Below, one piece after another: positions 56,577 through 64,000 of a DNA stretch of 64,000 nt (within the stretch, counting starts at the first letter, position 1; each line of letters begins with the position of its first letter). A program made the translations under genes and the position numbers. This DNA is from Zygaena filipendulae (Eukaryota; Arthropoda; Insecta; Lepidoptera; Zygaenidae), in contig OU015659.1 in assembly GCA_907165275.2 (NCBI GenBank), forward strand, positions 6,862,501-6,926,500, read 5' to 3'. The notes beneath the pieces were generated by a model. It worked only from the letters and a program-made list of their open reading frames with translations. It was not told the DNA's origin and ran no database searches.

Positions 56577-57051
56577 CTGTAAAGATAAATAAATCTACCT
56601 ACTTAGATACTGCCCGATATCTAATCAGCAGGAACAAATGAAAAGATGACGGTTGAATGAAGTTTTAACTTTTAAAGCTCGACTTGTCCACTGTTGATAA
56701 AACTACAGAAAGAAAATGCTCTTTTTTAAGGTTTGAGAATTAAGGTAATTGAATAAGTATTAAGGTACATTTAAATCTACCCATGCTGATCGAACACTAT
56801 TGGGCTGTGGGTAAGGTAGAGGTACCTTACCAATAAGCGGGTTGGGGTTACTCTTCCTTCGTAGCGTGGCGGTATCAAGTTCCAAAAGTCCAGAACGTGG
56901 GACTCTCACTAATATGAGCACGGTCTGGGCGGTGCGGCGCGCTAACGTCAGCTGGAGCCCTGGCGCAGCGGCGCTAGCCGTCACCGACCAGCCCGCCTGC
57001 TTAGATACGTCGTGCACGAGGACTGAGCCGCGGGATGCTTCTGATATGTAC
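56293..57051 (-). CDS. Probable yellow/MRJP-family protein, C-terminal two exons
   Basis: Exons 57051-56831 and 56576-56293 join in phase (GTA codon split) and end in TAA. The 168 residues include RYISEASRGSVLVHDVSKQA, then LLELDTATLRR, a G-E-x-T-K-P segment, LLGSESNHVFLRH, a conserved-looking W in ALSWDV and a C-terminal VSADPMKRYLIILDTNYAE. The spacing of these blocks resembles the C-terminal third of insect Yellow/major royal jelly proteins (secreted beta-propeller proteins linked to cuticle pigment). It was recognised by pattern only, so the family is likely but not certain. Upstream exons lie beyond 64000 or in sequence not recognised here. Confidence 0.55.
56831..57051 (-). CDS. Yellow-like penultimate exon
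   Basis: Acceptor TCCTTGCAG, donor GTAAGG; 221 nt. GC-rich compared with its flanks, as expected for coding sequence here. Confidence 0.6.
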
Positions 57052-57369
57052 CTGCAAGGATAGATTCTCATTAATTGGTGTAGCTTGCGGGGGGACAGGG
57101 TGGGCAGTGCCAACGCTAGGAACTTCTTTGCACACCCTTAGAAAAATTTACAGAACCTAATGAAGATTCTATTTATAATCGATTTTAATTTAAGATTCTG
57201 GTTGGGATACGGTGGAAATTAGTGATTAAAGATGCCATATTATAGTGAAAAGGGGAGTAATTTAATTTAATTATGATCCCTCATTACAATGCTGCCCCCC
57301 TAAATAAAATCCCTAGGTACCTAAGTACGCCAATGTTTTAATTATTTCATAAATACGTATAGATATATT

Positions 57370-58140
57370 TTTTATTTATTTATTTAACAATTAATGCACA
57401 CAAGGACAACATAAAAAAGAAAGGAAGTATAAAAGTAATCATGTACAAGGGTCATGCTTATTCCATGTGAAATTTCTTCCAGCAGACCCGCAACAGGAAA
57501 ACATAAGAATATGTGCTTCAGTACGATAGGTATACATATATTAAAAATAATAATTTACAAAATAATAAAACCAAAAATAATAATCATAATAACATTAGGT
57601 ACCTAACTACATACCTACATAAAATTTAACGACAATATAATATATAATAACACGTACATATATAATAATAAATACTATAACTATAAATAAATACAAAAAT
57701 TAATACAATAACTACACACTACACAGGCAGTGACAGAAAGTGTTCCTCGCTTTTTATATAAAGAGATAAGTAGTCCTGCAGTCCCGGATTTCATGTGGCA
57801 AAGAGTTCCACAGGGCAACTGCACGGAAAGAGAAAGAAGACCAAAAAAAATTGGTTCTGTTGGAATTACCAGGTACAGATAGGCGTGTTTTGAGGTGCGT
57901 GTGACCTACAGACAGCATCAGGTGGTCGATAAAAGGAAAAACGTTCTCGCAGGTAGGAAGGGGAAGTTGGGCTATGAGGGATATTAAACAGAAGAAAAAG
58001 AATTTGAGTATCCCTCCGGTGGCGGATAGGAAGCCATTTGAGTTCCTTACGAAACTGAGAGACACGATCGAACTTTTTGAGGCCAAAGATGAAGCGTATG
58101 CTGAGATTCTGCAAGCGCTCCAGTTTATTCAGGAGTTATT
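57370..58140 (-). pseudogene. Non-LTR retrotransposon (LINE) 3' end, frameshifted
   Basis: The minus strand encodes LQNLSIRFIFGLKKFDRVSQ, ELKWLPIRHRRDTQILFLL and PSYLRERF, the C-terminal part of LINE reverse-transcriptase ORFs. After a frameshift near 57910 it continues with SFSFRAVALWNSLPHEIRD. The 5' side is missing (usual 5' truncation) and the 3' end is an AAAT-type repeat at 57370-57390. The clade was not determined. Confidence 0.7.
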
Positions 58141-58811
58141 TATTGTATGTATACCTACCTACTTGATACCTGCGGATTTCATCCATGTGAAATTCAAGAT
58201 AGACCCGAGAACAGTTATTTCTTAATACACAATAAATTCCTTTGCTCTTGAGATGACTGTTATCACAAAAGATGGAAAAAATAACAACAGAACAACTCCA
58301 AAATACCTATAGCCTCTTTAAGGTCAACGACCTCGATCGTCGCTCGATTGAGCTGACCCTGACCACAAATAATATAATACTATACTCTGACGCATCACCC
58401 GCTGTATGCGTGGCGCTTGCCTTGTATACCTGTGTGTGTACCTACCTTGTGAATGTAGTTTTTCATTGAATTTATTTTCCTCATATTCTGAAAAGCTAAC
58501 GAACTTATAATTTTTTCACTAATCCTGTTTGTTATAACATATACTTTCAGCCCTGTAAATATTTGCAGCTAATTTTACCAGATCTTATATATACCTACAA
58601 CTATTCACTATTTTTGAATTCCTATTAATTTTAATTTTAACCTAATTTTTATAACATGTTTATGATAAGTAGGTACCTTAGTTTTATAATCGTGAGTAGG
58701 TAGTTTTATAAAGGATGTAAAACCTAATTTAGTTCTATCTATATCTATTATTATACAAAATTTTGCATGTGCTACCTATCAGCTTTTTTGTTGCCTGTCT
58801 AGGTATAACAA

Positions 58812-59330
58812 AACCCGGTCAAGTGCGAGTTGGACTCGCGCACCAAGGGTTCTGTACACACTTGTAGGAGTGTAAAAAGTTCGTCTCGTAAACTGGATTG
58901 AGGAACAAACTTTGGCGTCGGAAAGCGGTAGCACCCATACGGGTCGCGGTAAATTTACTAACTGCAAATCAAAAGAGCAGATAAAACTTTTTTGTGATGT
59001 AGGTACCTACAGATTAACTGATTTCAGATTTTTTCCCTTACTTGAGCTATAAAGCAATGCTTCTTGGTGCATGGGGATTAGGTTTTGATCACCAGGCGCG
59101 TGCCTAAATTTGCGGCATAAACAGATCTTTTGATTGCGTGGTATCAATGTTGCGTGGACTTTTCAAAGCTCCAACGGGTATCCATATATATATGAGTATC
59201 TATTTGATAAGGATTTCAACCTTGATACCTCTACGCATTCCTGAAAAAAATGATTGACTGACACTACTGACAGACAGACGGACAACTAAGTGATCCTTTA
59301 TGGGTTCGGTACGAAACCCTAAAAAATTAG
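58812..59330 (+). repeat. Dispersed repeat with GGTCAAGTGCGAGT head
   Basis: Head CCCGGTCAAGTGCGAGTTGG and tail GGTTCGGTACGAAACCCTAAA bracket ~520 bp. The head also occurs at 7231. The GACAGACAGACGGACAACTAAGTGATCC-like block before the tail is characteristic. The family is unclassified here. Confidence 0.5.
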
Positions 59331-60464
59331 GTACCTAAATGAAATTGATGAAGTTTTAAAGACTTCATTCCTCAATTAACACAACGCCCTAGCTAGACCA
59401 ATAAAATATATGTAGTAGGTAATTAATATGCCTACACATTAGTATAGTACATTGTCTAAATCACAGAGAAAATAAATTTACTAGAGAGGACAATCATGTA
59501 GGCGGGGTAGGCGCGCCACGGTTCCAAAGGAAGTTAGAGCGAAGCTCTAACTTGCTCAAAACTTCTTCTTCCCAAATCCCAAGTATATTTTCCACAATAT
59601 TACGAAAACTGTGAATTTTGAAAACAGTGAAGTAAAAACGTAACCAAAAAGCGGATAATACATTACTTTACGTTAATGAAGGTTTTAGTGCGTGATGAAT
59701 AGTTTTATGTGCGAAAATCACCCGGCGACACTGATTTTCATTTGTTTTCATACTAGACCAAGTCGATGTCACTTCTATCTGTTATTTTCTGTTCTGTGGT
59801 CTAAATGAACAGGCAGTAGCCGTTTTAAGGTGCGGGTGTTAGGGCTAGTTTTCATACAAATTGCCTACCGAGTTTTCTTACACTACGGCTGTTTATGGTA
59901 ATTAGAATTTATTTTATAAAATACTACTACTGGTCTAGATGCCGCATAAGTCCCAAATCTTTGCAGATAGTGAAAAAATAACATAATTATAAGCATTTCA
60001 AAAATATTAAATTTTGGTCGAATCTCTTACTTGTGTGAGAGCGTATACAGTATATGTGTACGAAAATGGCGGGCCGGTCTATAAACAGCTGTGGTTTGGC
60101 TGTAGACTGACAAGTCCCCCGAATGCAGTAGTTTGTAGTGAGTTCCAAAAGGATCGAAAGGTGTCGCGGCGTTGAGTCGTGAGTTTGACAATTTTACCAA
60201 CCGGGATAATTTAGAATTGAATTTGGAATATACATATTACTGATGTAGTTGGTAGGTATTTAGTAGCCGGAGCGAAGGCATAACTACATTTTGTTTTGAG
60301 TCCCGTACAAGTAGGTATACCTTATAAGCTACAGGTAGCCCGTACAAGTATTTTATATTTTTGTGTTGCATAAATTCTTGCTATCTCTTTCTTGTTTTCT
60401 CGATGCGTAAAAGAGAGGGACCATATTTTCGAATGGTTGTATCTCACCACGGCTCAGGGTAATT

Positions 60465-60910
60465 TAACTTTTATCTTCGATGCAATCAGCAATGACACGC
60501 AGCCATATAATGTTGGTACAACTTCATATTTTTATTGTGTCTATGTGACCACGTGATCAAATTTTTAATATCTTCAAAAAAAAATTTTTTTTTTGTAAAG
60601 CTCATACCCTCGAAACTAGTATGAGACAACCCCATCATGTTGCTGTTTAAACTTCATTTTTTCGTGGTATCTATGTGTTCACGTGACAAAATTTTTGAAC
60701 GCTTATAACTCCGAAACTATAGGACGCAGTCATATCACGTTGGTACTCAAACTTCATGTTTTGTGATATCTATGTGATCACAAGGTCAAATTTTCGACAG
60801 CTCATACCTCCGAAACTGCAAGTTACAGACTCATCGTGTTGGTAGGTCAAACTTCATCTTTTCGTGATATCTATCTATGTGATCACGTGAAGTAATTTTC
60901 AAAAGCTTAT
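60465..60910. repeat. Degenerate ~118-bp tandem repeat, about four units
   Basis: Each unit has a GTTGGTAC/GT-AAACTTCAT box, a CTATGTGATCACGTGA-type palindrome, an AAATTTT run and a CTCATA/CTTATA-CC(T)CCGAAACT box. Units have diverged by substitutions and small indels. Confidence 0.6.
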
Positions 60911-61610
60911 AATATTTTTTACTATTACCTATGCATATACCTACTTTGTATTTGTTAATTTATAGGTACTAATAATAAAGCTGAAGAGTTTGTTTGTTTG
61001 TTTGGTTGAACGTACTAATCTCAGGAACTACTGGATCGAATTGAAAAATTATTTTCGTGTTAGATAGTCATTTATCGAGGACGGCTATAGGCTATAACAT
61101 CACGCTATGACCAATACGAGCGGAGCACGACACGACACTCACGTGGTTTTTTAGTAAGTTTTTTTCTCCAAATTTTTTTTTAGTCAGCTATTAGAGACAA
61201 GAATCGAATATTGCATGTCTTTTTACAAAAAAAAATACCCTCGTAACGTTACACCCTGTATAATAAAGACTTTACTTTTGTAAATTTTTCGAAATGATGT
61301 AACTGTTCACTCATTATTATTTATTATTTCCTTCATTTTGTAATCAAAAAAAAATAAAAAATAAAAACTGACGCGAGCAAAACCGCGGCAGGATCAACTG
61401 CCAGTAAAATATTTATATTTTTCAAATAATACAATATTATAATAAATCCATCTTCCCAACGCACTGCTTTGACGAAACTAAATAAAAGAAGATCAATATA
61501 TTCAAATGACGCGCGACGGCTGAATGCATACAATTTTTTCGGCAGGAGGAACTATACGATAATGGTCCAGTGGTTAGAACAACTTCCGAAGAAGTCTCAA
61601 TATTATATGA

Positions 61611-61930
61611 CTAGCTGTGCCCTGCGGTTTCACCCGCGTGAAAAGTTTTTGTGTAACAACTTTTTTTGCCGATATCCGATTTGAATGAAACAAAGCCTAT
61701 ATTATGTAGCTACAGGCTAAGCTTAATCTACCTGTGAAAACCGCATGACAATCTGTTCAGTTGATTTGGAGATTATGGCGAACAAATAGACAGACAGACA
61801 GAAAAGAATTTCAAAAACTTTTTTTTGTGCTTGGTTACTCTTCTTTTATCACCCCTCTCCATTTTAGGTAAAAATATTCAATGTACAGAATCGCGGATTC
61901 TACTCTTTTATTATAGTTTAGAAGTATAGA
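61611..61930 (-). mobile_element. Helitron-like element, third subtype, full length
   Basis: Minus strand from TCTATACTTCTAAACTATAA to GGGCACAGCTAG, flanks A and T. It aligns over its length with 20589-20907 (320 and 319 bp). Confidence 0.7.
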
Positions 61931-62642
61931 TATTTTTTTTTATTATCTGTCATTTTTTATGCTTTTGTTTACGATTTCAAATCTAAACTGCTTTTTCATA
62001 ATATACATTATGCACACTTCTAGATAAACTTATTATTAGAAATGCGAATATGAGTTTGTTTGTTTGTTTGTTACGGTTTATTACTCAACCGATTATCTAG
62101 AAATTTTGCATACACTTTATTAGTAGGGGCACAGAGAAGGACACAGGGTAGTTTTTATCCCGGAATTCCCGCAGAAACTCTGAAGTTAGCGTGGATGAAA
62201 CCGCGCTAATTTCTAGGTACCTATATTATGAAAAATAGCTAGTATTATTATAAAGAAGTAAAGAACCAGTTATTTTAAATACTTCACTCATAAGAAACTA
62301 CAGTATCCTCCAGTATCTAATAAGTAGTAATTTTATAAAAATGTTTCACGCGGGTGTAACCGCGGGACACAGCTAGTAGAATATAAAATACTTTACAAAC
62401 TCAACGTACCTACTGATGAAACTCAATAAAATATAAAATATTATTATCACAAGATGTCAAAATTTAAATTTTGAAATGGAACAACGGCAGAATGTGTTTA
62501 TGTTTTTTTTTTTTCGTGTAATAACACCAAGCGGTATATAGGTTGAGTGGCTAGACCAAAGAGTATATAACCACTATGCGTACTAACGTCTGGCTCTAAT
62601 CCTTTTATAGAATTACGGTTCAAATCTCGGTTTATAAGAGTA

Positions 62643-63190
62643 CTAGCTGTTCCCCGCTGTTTTACCCGCGGCAATTTCGGAGATCCCGCAGGAATTCCGG
62701 GATACAAAGTACCCTATGCATATAGGGTACCTTCTCTGTACCCTTGACAACGTATATGCGAAATCTCATTGGATTTCACCGTTGTTAATATTGGAGTTCC
62801 CGCGGGAATTCCGGGATATAAAGTACCCTATGCATATAGGGTACCTTCTCTGTACCCTTGACAACGTATATGCGAAATCTCATTGGATTTCACCGTTGTT
62901 AATTTTGGAGTTCCCGCGGGAATTCCGGAATATAAAGTACCCTATGTATATAGGGTACCTTCTCTGTACCCCTGACAACGTATATGCAAAATCTCATTAG
63001 ATTTCACCGGTGTTAATTTTGGAGTTCCCGCGGGAATTCCGGCATATAAAGTAAGTACCCTATGTCCTTTTCTGTACCCCTGACAACGTGTATGCAAAAT
63101 TTCGTGATGATCGGCTGAGCCGTGAAAGCGTAACAAACAGACAGACAGAGTTACTTTCGCATTTATAATATTATTAGTATTTAGTAGGGA
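62643..63190 (-). mobile_element. Helitron-like element with internal tandem expansion
   Basis: Minus strand from TCCCTACTAAATACTAATAA to CAGCTAG, flanks A and T. 548 bp against ~200-220 bp for related copies, because the subterminal block is repeated (62679-63134). Confidence 0.72.
62679..63134. repeat. 114-bp tandem repeat, four units
   Basis: GGAG(A/T)TCCCGC(A/G)GGAATTCC recurs at 62679, 62793, 62907 and 63021, a strict 114-bp period. The first two units contain the palindrome GTACCCTATGCATATAGGGT plus AC. The units are very similar, so the expansion is recent. Confidence 0.8.
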
Positions 63191-64000
63191 TTGTAATGTC
63201 AGTGTCTTTGTGGAATTATGTACTTTTTTTCTAAAGTTATCACGAATCATGCAGGTTTTGAGTTGAACTGCGATTCTATTTAGTATTGGATATTCTATGA
63301 TTGATTTTTTTTCTAAAATTACAAACATCCTAGTTGATGACGTAAATTACATAGACTGCTGAAATACATAGATGATGGTATTGTGGTCATAGTGTCGGAG
63401 ATATTATAAGATTTCAATTTTTTTATCACCAAGTAAATCCCGAAATCTTGAAATTTAGATTAGGACCTAGAGTTTTTTTTATACCCAAAATTATTTTCAG
63501 TCCCAATATTTACGCAAGTAGGTACGTGTGTAACCTGCAGGGAAAGGTTGTATTAAAAATAAGTCCAATATTTTTATTTATCCATCTTTATATTTTCTTA
63601 GATTCTAATTCTATATCCTTTAAATTTTCTTTTTTGGAATTAAAATAAATTCCAAAACAGAACGAAAAATAAATCGTTTGTAGATCTATAAATAAGTATA
63701 TATAAACAAATTTGAGAAAATTAGTTACAAAAATTGGAATCGCAATCTTAGGTTTGAACACGAGATTTTCACGATTCATTATTTACAAAAAGAGACGTAT
63801 TACACCACAGCGCCAACGAGACTCATACATAATAAGTCAAATTCAGAATCAGATTCCGCTTGTACTAATCGATTTGCAAGTGTGTGTGACTACGTTTCGG
63901 GCGGTTATTCCTAATTTTCTTGTAGTTAAAGGATAATAATGCGCGTAAGACCATATAAAAATTTTAAATGAAAGATGTATTAAACACTCATCCTGTCGCA

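Larger units (their letters stand above)
57391..64000. other. Repeat-rich right end without recognised genes
   Basis: Apart from the LINE relic and the elements listed separately, this stretch has no credible exon on either strand. It is probably the upstream intron or flank of the yellow-like gene. Unassigned stretches: about 58140-58800, 59640-60450, 60960-61600 and 63200-64000. Confidence 0.45.

Noticed and set aside
62679..63134. Possible CRISPR-like regular repeats
   Set aside because: The whole 114-bp unit is repeated without unique spacers, and the context is a eukaryotic transposon.
63448..63936. Short open frames near the right edge
   Set aside because: AT-rich, no recognisable domain, and no splice-consistent neighbours.

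Overview
The window looks like lepidopteran (moth or butterfly) nuclear DNA. The inference rests on short exons with GT..AG introns in AT-rich DNA, a mosaic of small repeats, many non-autonomous Helitron-like elements (5' TC, 3' GC hairpin plus CTAG, inserted between A and T) of the type reported in Lepidoptera as Lep1, and tRNA-derived SINEs. No bacterial-style operons, tRNA genes, rRNA genes or CRISPR arrays were found.

Gene layout. (1) Minus strand, 3183-31476: the N-terminal half of an ABC transporter of subfamily A, in nine coding exons whose reading phases join exactly. They cover the first transmembrane domain up to just before the first nucleotide-binding domain; the rest lies left of the window. 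(2) Plus strand, 37387-38391: a one-exon serine-protease homologue that has lost the catalytic triad. (3) Plus strand, 39741-53918: a complete ubiquitin-specific protease of the USP31/USP43 type, 14 coding exons, 1021 residues, all phases consistent. (4) Minus strand, 56293-57051: the last two exons of what is probably a yellow/MRJP-family gene, tail to tail with the USP; its 5' part lies right of the window.

Mobile DNA fills the introns and flanks. The largest element is a structurally intact 6.36-kb Ty3/gypsy LTR retrotransposon (24540-30897, minus strand, identical 575-bp LTRs, 4-bp target duplication) in the first coding intron of the ABC transporter, in the same orientation as the gene. 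Intron 4 of that gene holds a 3.0-kb hAT-type element with a perfect 8-bp target duplication. Inside it sit a 1.5-kb Tc1/mariner foldback element carrying a transposase remnant, a Harbinger-like MITE and a GC-rich minisatellite. The window opens with a roughly 2.1-kb near-perfect palindrome.

The most unusual signal is that several Helitron-like elements occur as head-to-head inverted dimers with both 3' hairpin/CTAG ends facing outwards (1-2101, 4670-5209, 14830-15276, possibly 53587-53836). The first contains mirrored copies of the same nested MITE. The right-hand end (57052-64000) has no recognisable gene, only repeats. Exon calls come from reading splice sites and phases by eye; no database search or alignment was run.
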